Origin: Mesorhizobium sp. PAMC28654
Lineage (GTDB): Bacteria; Pseudomonadota; Alphaproteobacteria; Rhizobiales; Rhizobiaceae
NCBI RefSeq assembly: GCF_020616515.1
Contig: NZ_CP085135.1
Span: 1,984,001 to 2,048,000, forward strand
Length of the DNA: 64,000 nucleotides
Reading direction: 5' to 3'
Shown: positions 30,382-40,296 of the stretch, piece after piece
Position numbering within the stretch: position 1 is the stretch's first letter
Layout of the letters: each line of letters opens with the position of its first letter
Notes under the pieces: model-generated
What the model was told of the DNA's origin: nothing
The model's database searches: none
Seen by the model: the letters and a program-made list of their open reading frames with translations, nothing else
Position numbers and translations under genes: made by a program

Positions 30382-31435
30382 AGCAAAATCCGAGCGGATA
30401 GAATCGATAGGGGTTTCGTTGGGATTGGAAATCTGATTCAGCATATCTGCTGGATTCGGAGGCCGGCATGGCATGGCGAAATCCTTATCGGAAGATTTGC
30501 GGGCTCGGGTGGTCGCAGCGGTTGATGGCGGCCTGTCGCGACGGGCGGCAGCGGCGCGATTTGGCGTGGCGGCGGCAAGCTCGGTGCGTTGGGTCCGGGA
30601 ATGGCGCGAGACCGGAGCCACCTGCGCAAAGCCGCAGGGCGGCGACAGGCGGTCCCACCGCGTTGAAGCGTATCGCGACATCATCCTGGCGGCGATCGAG
30701 AGGCGGGTGGACATCACGCTGGTCGAACTCGCCGAGTTGCTGCGACAGGAGCATGGCGCGTCGTTTGCGACGAGCACGATCTGGCGGTTTCTCGATCGTC
30801 ACTCCATGACCTTCAAAAAAAAACGGCGCACGCCAGCGAGCAGGAGCGGCCAGACGTGGCGGCGCGACGAAACGCCTGGTTCGACGCCCAGCCCGATCTT
30901 GATCCCGAGCATCTGGTCTTCATCGACGAGACCGGAGCCTCGACAAAGATGGCTCGACTGCGGGGGCGCACGAAGCGCGGGATGCGGTGCCGATCGCCAA
31001 TCCCGCATGGCCATTGGAAGACGACGACGTTCACCGGCGCCCTGCGCCTCACTGGCATGACCGCGCCAATGGTCCTGGACGGCCCGATGACTGGCGAATG
31101 GTTTGTCGCCTATGTCGAGCAGGTTCTCGTGCCGACGCTGCGGCCCGACGATGTCGTGATCCTCGACAACCTGCCGGCGCACAAAAGCGCAGCCGCCCGT
31201 GTGGCGATCGAAGCAACCGGCGCAAGGATGATGTTCCTCCCGCCCTATTCCCCCGACTTCAACCCGATCGAGAACGCCTTTTCCAAGCTGAAATCGATTC
31301 TACGCAAAGCCGCCGCACGAACCGTCGCGGAATTGTGGGATACCATCAGCGCCGCACTGCCTTGCTTCACACCAACCGAGTGCGCCAACTACTTCGCCGC
31401 AACAGGATATGAGCCGGAATGATCAGATTCTGCTC
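30381..31435 (+). mobile_element. IS630-family insertion sequence
   Basis: 1,055 bp element bounded by TA on both sides (30379-30380 and 31436-31437), the IS630/Tc1 target duplication. Ends form imperfect inverted repeats: GAGCAAAATCCGAGC at the left, GAGCAGAATCTGATC (complement strand) at the right, 12 of 15 matching. It carries one transposase spread over two frames. The target was a CTAG in which the stop codons of doc (plus) and greA (minus) overlapped, and both stops survive because each IS end begins with G. Confidence 0.93.
30473..31422 (+). CDS. IS630 transposase, two frames joined by -1 shift at an A9 run
   Basis: The N-terminal part from ATG 30473 has the helix-turn-helix DNA-binding domain (DGGLSRRAAAARFGVA, LAELLRQEHGASFATST). 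The catalytic part lies in another frame, with DDE residues in LVFIDETGAST, VILDNLPAHK and PPYSPDFNPIENAFSKLK. The switch is at nine A (30815-30823) after TTC: a -1 slip gives TFKKKTAHASEQERPDVAA, the normal family sequence, about 316 residues overall. Some IS630 relatives use such A-runs for programmed shifting; a slippage mutation (seven A would be in frame) is the alternative. GGAGG precedes the start. Confidence 0.88.
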
Positions 31436-31908
31436 TAGCTATCAGAGAGCTTGACGATTTCCCATTCCTTGCCGTTGACCACGGCAACGTCGCCAAGCTT
31501 CTTGCCGAACAGGGCGACTGCCATGGGCGACACGTGGGAAATCGTGCCCTTGGCCGGATCGGCCTCATCCTCGCCGACGATTTTCCAGTGCACCTTCCTG
31601 TCGTCATCGCCCTGTAGGGTAACACCCATGCCGAAACGAACCAGGTCGCTGCCAGGCTCGGGGACGGACAATTCGGCATTCTCACGTCGGGCGGTCCAGT
31701 AGCGCAAGTCTCGCGACACAACAGCGATGCGTTCGCGATCTGCCTTCCGCTCCGCTTTCGCCAGTATGTCGCGCAAGTCGGCGAGATTTTCCTCGATCAT
31801 CGCAAGGCCGCGCTCCGTCACCAGATTGCGGTGCGGGCTGATCGGCCGCTCGCCGATGCCAGCAATGGCGTTTTCGCTGTCTTCTTCGCGGGTAAAAGCT
31901 CTGCTCAT
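31435..31908 (-). CDS. greA: GreA/GreB family transcription elongation factor
   Basis: A 157-residue factor that rescues backtracked RNA polymerase by stimulating transcript cleavage through the secondary channel. The N-terminal coiled coil carries VTERGLAMIEENLADLRDI and a basic tip (AERKADRERIAVVSRDLRYW). The C-terminal FKBP-like domain has FGMGVTLQGDDD, then GEDEADPAKGTISHVSPM and VNGKEWEIVKLSDS. The length equals E. coli GreA. The start MSRAFTREEDSEN is longer than usual before the coiled coil. Its stop TAG (31437-31435) includes the right-hand TA of IS630 and the IS terminal C/G. Confidence 0.9.
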   Translation of the reverse strand: MSRAFTREEDSENAIAGIGERPISPHRNLVTERGLAMIEENLADLRDILAKAERKADRERIAVVSRDLRYWTARRENAELSVPEPGSDLVRFGMGVTLQGDDDRKVHWKIVGEDEADPAKGTISHVSPMAVALFGKKLGDVAVVNGKEWEIVKLSDS

Positions 31909-32029
31909 TCCTTGAACTTAGGCGCGGAAAGGCTGCTCGACAAGCCATTGCCGGCACGTCGATCCCAAGGCCGGTCCGCTTGGCACGATTCCTGCGGCGT
32001 GACGGGTTGGACGCCAGGAATCTGTGCCG

Positions 32030-33088
32030 ATGTTGAACAGACGAACCTTTCTCGCGGGAACCGCCGGCTTTGCCGTCATCGGGCTGTCGTTCGGCAAGAC
32101 AACGGCCGCCAGCCTGCCTGGCATCGAGAAAGCCTCGATGCGCGGGTCGATCAATGCGACCGATCTCGGCGTGCAGCCCGGCGCGCTTGACGACCAGAGC
32201 AAGGCCTTTGCCAAGCTGTTGCGCAACGCAAGCGACCGCGACATGCCGGTGTTCCTGCCGCCGGGCACCTATGTCGTGTCCAACCTGTCTCTGCCCGGCC
32301 GCGTGCGTCTTTCCGGCGTGCCCGGCGCAACACGCATCGTCTATGGCGGCAATGGTCATTTGTTCATGGCGGAGCAGGTCGACCATGTCGAACTCGCAGG
32401 GCTGGTGTTCGACGGCACAAACCGTTGGATGGGCGATTATACACAAGGCCTGCTCGACCTTCGCCGGGTCGGACACCTTGTCATCGACAATTGCCAGATC
32501 ACCGGCAGCGGCAAGAATGGACTGGCGCTCGAACGTGCTTCGGGCCGCGTCGAGCGTTCGGAGATTTCAGGCGCTGCCGATGCCGGCATCTATTCGGTCG
32601 AAGCCGACGGGCTGGAGATCACCGGCAATCGCGTATCCGACTGCGCCAATGGCGGCATTCTCGTGCATCGCTGGCAAGCGGCCGAGGATGGCACCATGGT
32701 GACCGGCAACCGCGTCGAACGCATCCAGGCACGCAGCGGCGGAACCGGCCAGAACGGCAACGGCATCAATGCTTTTCGCGCTGGCAACGTCGTCATCTCC
32801 GGCAACGTCGTTGCGGACTGCGCCTTTTCGGCGATCCGCGCCAACAGCTCCAGCAACCTGCAGATGTCAGGCAACACCTGCTCGCGGTCGGGCGAGACGG
32901 CTGTTTATTCCGAGTTCTCGTTCGAAGGGGCCATCATCTCCAACAACATTGTCGATGGTGCGGCCAACGGCATCTCGATCGTCAATTTCAACGAAGGCGG
33001 CCGCATGGGGGTGTGCTCCGGCAACATCGTGCGCAATCTCTCGACCAGCGGCCCCTACCCAGCCGACCCGCCCGGTTTCGGCGTCGGC
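32030..33088 (+). pseudogene. TIGR03808 Tat-exported repetitive protein, 5' part (split by IS21)
   Basis: N-terminal 353 codons of a periplasmic protein with a twin-arginine signal (MLNRRTFLAGTAGFAVIG). A right-handed beta-helix made of short repeats follows (ITGSGKNGLALERASG, EITGNRVSDCANGG, ISGNVVADCAFSAIRAN), as in the TIGR03808 family (function unknown; resembles polysaccharide-acting beta-helix proteins). The sequence breaks in PPGFGVG at the IS21 left end and continues at 36981 as ISVEADTTVSGNV. The frame as it stands reads through into the IS and stops at 33169 after a 27-residue foreign tail, so a truncated secreted product is conceivable. Confidence 0.88.
33083..33088. other. Left target-site duplication of IS21-family element (GTCGGC)
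   Basis: GTCGGC here is repeated at 36975-36980. Joining the two flanks with one copy removed restores the continuous reading frame FGVG-ISVEAD of the TIGR03808 gene. Confidence 0.8.
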
Positions 33089-33136
33089 TGCGCGGCGACA
33101 AACAAGGTGAGACTCAGCGTCAATCAGGATGAGACT

Positions 33137-33197
33137 CGGCGGCGGGGGTGTGACGAAGGGAGGGCGTAGCCCGACCGGAGTTACACCCCCGCCGCCG
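33137..33197. repeat. Large GC-rich hairpin at the IS21 left end
   Basis: Perfect 15-bp inverted repeat CGGCGGCGGGGGTGT (33137-33151) / ACACCCCCGCCGCCG (33183-33197) enclosing a 31-base loop, just inside the terminal repeats and before istA. It would fold very stably in RNA entering from outside, so it may protect istA from read-in transcription (inference). A T-run (ATTTTTC) follows, so it may also terminate. Confidence 0.75.
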
Positions 33198-33238
33198 CGC
33201 AATTTTTCAGCGTCTTATGATCGCGGTCGGCCCGGTAG

Positions 33239-35365
<2,127 letters not shown>

Positions 35366-35417
35366 TGGACTTGCCCCGAAAAAGTGGAGAGTTTCCTTCT
35401 GATGAAAGGCGACCTCG

Positions 35418-35711
35418 ATGACGAAACAGAGACAGTTTACGGATGCGTTCAAGGCGGAGGCGGTTGGCCTTGTGCGAACGAGCGGTCGGACGAAGCGGCA
35501 GATCGCGGAGGATCTTGGTGTTGGTTTCTCGACGCTGACGCGATGGATGGGTCGGCAGCTGGATCGTGAGATGGGCGATCCTGGGCGTCCGCCTGATGCT
35601 GATGTCGCCGCTGAATTGAAACGGCTGCGGCGGGAGAATGAAATCCTTCGGCAGGAGCGGGATATCTTGAAACGGGCGACGGCTTTTTTCGTCAAGGAGG
35701 GAAGTCGGTGA
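35418..35711 (+). CDS. IS3-family transposase OrfA
   Basis: A 97-residue DNA-binding subunit with a helix-turn-helix (RTSGRTKRQIAEDLGVGFST, then LTRWMGRQ) and a C-terminal leucine-zipper-like helix (AELKRLRRENEILRQERDI). It overlaps orfB by GTGA at 35708. Near its end is the slippery heptamer T TTT TTC (35684-35690) in the correct phase, followed by AAGGAGG. A -1 slip there fuses it to OrfB, the active transposase of IS3 elements. Confidence 0.92.
   Translation: MTKQRQFTDAFKAEAVGLVRTSGRTKRQIAEDLGVGFSTLTRWMGRQLDREMGDPGRPPDADVAAELKRLRRENEILRQERDILKRATAFFVKEGSR
35684..35690 (+). promoter_or_regulatory. Programmed -1 frameshift site T TTT TTC in IS3 orfA
   Basis: In the orfA frame the codons read GCT TTT TTC, an X-XXY-YYZ slippery heptamer. 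Slipping back one base gives TTT TTT CGT CAA GGA, continuous with orfB with no stop. AAGGAGG (35695-35701) lies 5-11 bases downstream; it can also serve as the ribosome site for the GTG start of orfB at 35708. Confidence 0.75.
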
Positions 35712-36571
35712 GGTTCGCGCTCATCGACCAGGCGAAGAAGGATTTCCCTGTGGACCGTTTGTGCGCGACGCTGGGTGTCAGCCCGAGCGGCTACTTTGCC
35801 TGGGGGGGCCGGCCGGCGTGCCGCCGGCAGCGCGACGACGACATGATAATGCTGGCGCATGTGCGATCGTCGTTCGCGCTGTCGAACGGAACCTATGGTA
35901 GCCCGCGCATGACGCGGGAACTGCAAGACAATGGCTTTGCCATTGGCCGGCGACGAACGGCGCGTCTGATGCGGGAGAATGGCCTCCAGGCAAGACAGAA
36001 GCGGCGGTTCAAGCGCACGACGGACAGCGAACACGCCTTTCCGGTTGCCCCCAATGTCATCGACCAGGATTTTGCCGCCACTGGTCCCAACCAGAAATGG
36101 GGTGCCGACATCTCCTACATCTGGACGCGGGAGGGCTGGTTGTACCTTGCTGTCGTCATCGATCTGTTTGCCCGCAAGGTCGTTGGCTGGGCTGCTGGCA
36201 ACCGGCTACACCGCAGCCTGGCTCTGGCAGCGCTCAACAAGGCGTTCGTCATGCGGCAGCCGGAACCCGGCCTCATTCACCACTCCGACCGCGGCAGCCA
36301 ATATTGTTCTATCGACTACCAAGCCGAATTGCGTGCCGCCGGCGTCATCATCTCAATGTCAGGCAAGGGCAATTGCTTTGATAACGCCATGGTCGAAACA
36401 TTCTTCAAGACGCTGAAAACTGAACTGATCTGGCGCACCTCTTTCCTTACCCGCGCCGATGCCCAAGCCGCCATTGCCCGATATATCGACGGCTTCTACA
36501 ATCCCATCCGGCGGCATTCCGCGCTCGACTACATCAGCCCGATGCAGTTCGAGCGAAACGCCGCCGAATGA
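35708..36571 (+). CDS. IS3-family transposase OrfB (DDE catalytic part)
   Basis: A 287-residue catalytic region with an HTH_21 domain (YGSPRMTRELQDNGFAIGRR) and an rve integrase core. The DDE residues are Asp in WGADISYIW, Asp in IHHSDRGSQYCS and Glu in GNCFDNAMVETFFKTLKTE. The frame is intact to the stop. It can be made alone from GTG 35708 (SD AAGGAGG) or as an OrfAB fusion through the slippery site in orfA. Confidence 0.95.
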   Translation: MRFALIDQAKKDFPVDRLCATLGVSPSGYFAWGGRPACRRQRDDDMIMLAHVRSSFALSNGTYGSPRMTRELQDNGFAIGRRRTARLMRENGLQARQKRRFKRTTDSEHAFPVAPNVIDQDFAATGPNQKWGADISYIWTREGWLYLAVVIDLFARKVVGWAAGNRLHRSLALAALNKAFVMRQPEPGLIHHSDRGSQYCSIDYQAELRAAGVIISMSGKGNCFDNAMVETFFKTLKTELIWRTSFLTRADAQAAIARYIDGFYNPIRRHSALDYISPMQFERNAAE

Positions 36572-36605
36572 GCAACCCGCTCTCCACTTTACCGAAGCAA
36601 GTCCA

Positions 36606-36924
36606 CATCTGCGCAAGATATGAGCGGCGTTCCATCATGATCACCGCCAATCAGCCCTTCGGAGAATGGAACAGAATCTTTCCGGACCCCGCCATGACCC
36701 TCGCCGCAGTGGACCGACTTGTTCACCACGCAACGATCTTCGAGATGAACGTCGAAAGCTACCGGCGCAGATCCGCCATGGAAGCCAAACGCCAGCGCGG
36801 CAGGCCAGCCTCTTACGCGACAATCAAGAACAAACACGAACTTGTCGCGGAGCGGCAATCAGAAATAGATGAAGGCCTTGCCAGCGACAATCAGCATGAT
36901 AATTTGCACGTGACCGCGACCTGA
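36606..36924 (+). pseudogene. istB: IS21 helper ATPase IstB, 3' part
   Basis: Continuation of istB after the IS3: ICARYERRSIMITANQPFGE, WNRIFPDPAMTLAAVDRLVH, HATIFEMNVESYRRRSAM, then a variable tail KRQRGRPASYATIKNKHEL, ending at TGA 36924. It includes the sensor-like TANQPF motif. No start codon serves it apart from codons in the IS3 end, so no functional IstB is expected. Confidence 0.88.
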
Positions 36925-36980
36925 GAATCTCATCCAGATCGCCGCTCACGTCTCATCCAGATCGTCGCGCTATAGTCGGC

Positions 36981-37298
36981 ATCAGCGTCGAGGCCGACAC
37001 GACGGTTTCCGGCAATGTCATAGAGAACGCGCCGCTCTACGGCATGCAGATCGGCTGGGGGCCGTATATGCGCAATGTGGTCGCGACCGGAAACATCATC
37101 CGCAAGGCTGGAACAGGCATCGTTGTAACCGTGGTCGAAGGCGCGGGCACCGCCGTCATCTCCGACAATGTCATCGACGGCGTGCAGAACGGAGCGGTCA
37201 TCGGTCAGCGCTGGGCACAACCTGTAACCGCCGACCTCGCCGGATCAGGCAATGCCGGTTATGCGCATCTGACCGTCGAGCGCAATCGTGTCAGCTAA
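36981..37298 (+). pseudogene. TIGR03808 repetitive protein, 3' part
   Basis: The C-terminal 105 codons after the IS21: ISVEADTTVSGNVIENAPLY, GMQIGWGPYMRNVVATGN, then VISDNVIDGVQNGAV and a final GYAHLTVERNRVS before TAA. These are further beta-helix turns in the same style as the 5' part. Together the two parts would make a protein of about 458 residues. It ends 10 bp from the convergent asparaginase gene. Confidence 0.88.
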
Positions 37299-37308
37299 GT
37301 GCTGGTCT

Positions 37309-38313
37309 TCAGCTCAAGGCAGCGGTAGGCATCAGCGCTCCGACCTTGGCGCCGATGCGGCTTTCGATGGGTGCGTTCGCCAGTTCGAGTAACCTTGCCG
37401 CCAGAATTTCGTCCGCATGCAGCAGCTTGGCAATGACAGCCGCAACCATGGATTCGGCGGCTCGGCCGGCGCCGTCATCGCATTTGAGCGCGATGCCGAG
37501 GCCAAGTTCTGGAAGCGCCGCGCAATAGACGCCTTCGGCCCCACCCTTCACAAAGATCCGCCCAGGCGCGGCCTGCATCAGCGCCACGTCCGCCCGGCCG
37601 GTTCCGGCGACGAAGAACGGTTCGGCCATGCAGGCCGAAAGCAGCCGCTTCGCGGCTTTGGCTCGCTCGGGGCCAAAACCCGTGGTCGTCACCATGCGGG
37701 CAAAGCCGAGCGCGAAGCTCCTGAGCGGCACCGCGTAGGTCGGGATCGAGCAGCCATCGGTCGCGCGTTCATCGGCCCCATGGGCAGCGCCGGTCACCGC
37801 TTGCATGGCGTCCCGCACCATCTCCTGCTCGGCGTGGCCGGCTTTGACATAGCCTTTGTGCGCAACGCCGACATGGACGCAGGTGCAGAGAAAGCCTGAG
37901 TGTTTGCCAGAACAGTTGTTGTGCAGCGCGTTCGGCGAGCCACCAGCACGAGCAAGTGCGAGCGTTGCGTCATGGCTGGACGGCCAATGCGCGCCGCATT
38001 CCAGCGCGGTTTCGTCCAGTCCGGCCTTGGCCAGCATCGACCGCGCCAATTCGACATGAGCCGGCTCGCCTGAATGTGAAGCGCAGGCAAGCGCCAGTTC
38101 GCGGTTGCCGAAACCAAAGGCATCGGCCGCGCCACTTTCGACCAGTGGCAGCGCCTGGATCGCCTTGACGGCCGAGCGCGGAAAGACCGGTCGTGCGGTA
38201 TCACCGATTTCCCAAACGGGTTTGCCATCGGCATCGAAGACCGCGATGGCGCCGCGATGCGCGCTCTCGATGATCGCGCCGCGCAGAACTTCAACCAGAA
38301 CCGGATTTGTCAT
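37309..38313 (-). CDS. L-asparaginase II, rhizobial type
   Basis: A 334-residue enzyme hydrolysing asparagine to aspartate and ammonia. It belongs to the rhizobial (R. etli AnsA-like) class, unrelated to the E. coli enzymes. Visible signatures are FPRSAVKAIQALPL (Ser-x-x-Lys near 47-50), LACASHSGEPAHVELA, and HNNCSGKHSGFLCTCVHVG with the conserved Cys. No signal peptide is seen, so it is cytosolic. It lies 26 bp downstream of the thiolase gene on the same strand, so the two may be co-transcribed. Confidence 0.92.
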   Translation of the reverse strand: MTNPVLVEVLRGAIIESAHRGAIAVFDADGKPVWEIGDTARPVFPRSAVKAIQALPLVESGAADAFGFGNRELALACASHSGEPAHVELARSMLAKAGLDETALECGAHWPSSHDATLALARAGGSPNALHNNCSGKHSGFLCTCVHVGVAHKGYVKAGHAEQEMVRDAMQAVTGAAHGADERATDGCSIPTYAVPLRSFALGFARMVTTTGFGPERAKAAKRLLSACMAEPFFVAGTGRADVALMQAAPGRIFVKGGAEGVYCAALPELGLGIALKCDDGAGRAAESMVAAVIAKLLHADEILAARLLELANAPIESRIGAKVGALMPTAALS

Positions 38314-38339
38314 GACTACCCCGCAAATGCGGGCCGCTT

Positions 38340-39506
38340 TTATCTGATCCGATCGAGGATTGAAACGTAATTGGCGACCGCGGCGCCGCCCATGTTGAAG
38401 ATGCCGCCGAGTTTCGCGCCGGGCACCTGGATGCCGCCGGCCTCGCCGACAAGCTGCATGGCCGTCAGAACATGCATCGACACGCCGGTGGCGCCGATCG
38501 GATGGCCTTTGGATTTCAGCCCGCCAGACGGATTGACCGGCAACCGCCCGTCCTTGGCGGTCTCACCGCTCAATGCCAGCTTTGCGCCCTCGCCCGGCTT
38601 CGCCAAGCCCATCGCCTCATATTCGATCAGCTCGGCGATGGTGAAGCAGTCATGCGTCTCGACGAAGGACAGATCGTCGAGCGTCACGCCGGCATTCTTC
38701 AGCGCCCGGTTCCAGGCCAGTTCACAGCCTTCGAAAGCCAGGATGTCGCGCTTCGACATCGGCAGGAAGTCCTGCACATGCTCATTGGCGCGGAAGGTGA
38801 CCGCGCGGCGCATCCTCAACGCGGTCGCGGTGTCGGTGAGCACCAACGCGGCGGCGCCGTCCGAAACCAGCGAGCAGTCGGTGCGCTTCAGAGGGCCGGC
38901 AACGAATGGGTTCTTCTCGCTTTCCTGGCGGCAGAACTCAAAGCCAAAATCCTTGCGCATCTGCGCATAAGGGTTGTCGACGCCGTTCTTGTGGTTCTTG
39001 GCGGCAATCATCGCCAGTGCATCCGACTGGTCGCCATAGCGTTGGAAATAGGCTTGCGCGATCTTGCCGAAGACGCCGGCGAAGCCTGCCGGCGTCTCGC
39101 CGTCCTCCGGCAGATACGAGGCCTTGAGCAGGTTCTTGCCGATCTCGGGACCGGGCGTCGTCGTCATCTGCTCGGCGCCGACCACCAGCACGACGCGAGC
39201 CGCGTTTGCATCGATGGCGCGGATACCTTGTCTGACCGCCGCCGATCCGGTGGCGCAGGCATTCTCGACGCGCGTCGCCGGCTTGAAGCGCAGGCGGTCA
39301 TCGGCTTGGAGAACAAGGCTCGCGGTGAAATCCTGTGCGGAAAAGCCGGCGTTGAAATGACCAAGTATGATCTCGTCGACATCGTCCGGCCCGATGCCGG
39401 CATGCTCGAGCGCTTCACTTGCAACCTTGGTGATCAGGCTCTCCAGCGTCTCGCCTTCAAGCTTGCCGAAGCGCGAATGCGCCCAGCCGACGATGCATGC
39501 AGTCAT
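38340..39506 (-). CDS. Thiolase / acetyl-CoA acetyltransferase family protein (SCP2-thiolase type)
   Basis: A 388-residue thiolase-fold enzyme that condenses or cleaves acyl-CoA thioesters. The nucleophile Cys is in RVENACATGSAAVRQG (near 90); later motifs are FVETHDCFTIAELIEYE and the C-terminal GLKSKGHPIGATGVSMHVL. These features resemble the SCP-x/SCP2 thiolase group more than PhaA/FadA. ATG 39506 is set by a perfect GGAGGT seven bases upstream. It is divergent from betI with about 200 bp between, so the two may share control (inference). Confidence 0.9.
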   Translation of the reverse strand: MTACIVGWAHSRFGKLEGETLESLITKVASEALEHAGIGPDDVDEIILGHFNAGFSAQDFTASLVLQADDRLRFKPATRVENACATGSAAVRQGIRAIDANAARVVLVVGAEQMTTTPGPEIGKNLLKASYLPEDGETPAGFAGVFGKIAQAYFQRYGDQSDALAMIAAKNHKNGVDNPYAQMRKDFGFEFCRQESEKNPFVAGPLKRTDCSLVSDGAAALVLTDTATALRMRRAVTFRANEHVQDFLPMSKRDILAFEGCELAWNRALKNAGVTLDDLSFVETHDCFTIAELIEYEAMGLAKPGEGAKLALSGETAKDGRLPVNPSGGLKSKGHPIGATGVSMHVLTAMQLVGEAGGIQVPGAKLGGIFNMGGAAVANYVSILDRIR

Positions 39507-39650
39507 GGCAACCTCCATACTTCGCGACAGCCTAGCACGTGCTGCGGCGCACACTCCGCTAATGTTGTTCAACAATGAACCATTTGCAAGACTTGTGAAG
39601 GGGCAGCCGCACACAATCGTTTGAGCCTCGGCACAAAATCGCGCTGGATT

Positions 39651-39674
39651 TTTATTGATTGATCCGTCAATAAA
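39651..39674. promoter_or_regulatory. Candidate BetI operator
   Basis: TTTATTGA (39651-39658), eight bases, TCAATAAA (39667-39674): a perfect inverted repeat whose half-sites (ATTGA/TCAAT) match the known BetI box pattern. It sits 31 bp upstream of the betI ATG and between it and the divergent thiolase gene. BetI is a choline-relieved repressor of bet genes. Confidence 0.75.
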
Positions 39675-39705
39675 AAATAATCTTGCTACAAAAGCGGGAA
39701 AAACG

Positions 39706-40296
39706 ATGCCGAAAGTCGGAATGGAGCCATTGCGCCGCAAGGCGCTGATCGACGCGACGATCTCGGCGATCGGCGAGCGCGGCTCGCTGGACGTGACCAT
39801 GTCGGATATCGCCGGACGCGCTGGCGTATCCTCGGCGCTGGCCCATCATTATTTCGGCGCCAAGGATGAGCTGTTGCTGGCAACGATGCGGCACATCCTG
39901 GCCGAACTGACGACCGACACGTTGCGCGCCCTTGGTTCGACCAGCACGCCGCGCGAGCGCGTCTCGGCGGTCGTCGCCGTGAATTTCTCCGATCTCCAGT
40001 TCCAGCCGGAGACGATCGCCGCGTGGCTCGCCTTCTATGTCGAAGCGCAGAAATCGTCAGCGTTGCGCCGGCTGCTCCGCGTCTATGCGCGGCGCCTGCA
40101 TTCCAACCTGATGAGCGGGCTGACCGGCATCCTGCCCAGAAGCGAAGCCGACCGCGTCGCTGAGGCGACAGCCGCCCTGATCGACGGCCTCTACATCAGG
40201 CGTGCGCTGAAGGACGGCGTGCCCGATGCCGCGACCGCGATCGCACTGGTCGAGGACTATCTCGAAACGAAACTCAACCGGCGGCAGGCACAGTGA
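39706..40296 (+). CDS. betI: BetI, choline-responsive TetR-family repressor
   Basis: A 196-residue TetR-type repressor of glycine betaine synthesis genes, released by choline. The start [19 protein letters not shown] is the BetI signature. The helix-turn-helix is [20 protein letters not shown] (about 33-52), and the ligand domain includes [23 protein letters not shown] 39706 fits family length; the frame is open to 39655 without similarity. Its stop overlaps the GTG start of betC (GTGA). A BetI-type palindrome lies just upstream. Confidence 0.95.
   Translation: MPKVGMEPLRRKALIDATISAIGERGSLDVTMSDIAGRAGVSSALAHHYFGAKDELLLATMRHILAELTTDTLRALGSTSTPRERVSAVVAVNFSDLQFQPETIAAWLAFYVEAQKSSALRRLLRVYARRLHSNLMSGLTGILPRSEADRVAEATAALIDGLYIRRALKDGVPDAATAIALVEDYLETKLNRRQAQ

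Larger units (their letters stand above)
35366..36605 (+). mobile_element. IS3-family insertion sequence inside istB
   Basis: 1,240 bp flanked by the 3-bp duplication CAT (35363-35365, 36606-36608). Ends form a 26-bp inverted repeat with about three to four mismatches: TGGACTTGCCCCGAAAAAGT... on the left and TGGACTTGCTTCGGTAAAGT... on the complement of the right. It contains overlapping orfA and orfB with intact motifs. Removing it and one CAT restores istB as ELICARYERRS. It is therefore younger than the IS21 insertion. Confidence 0.95.
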
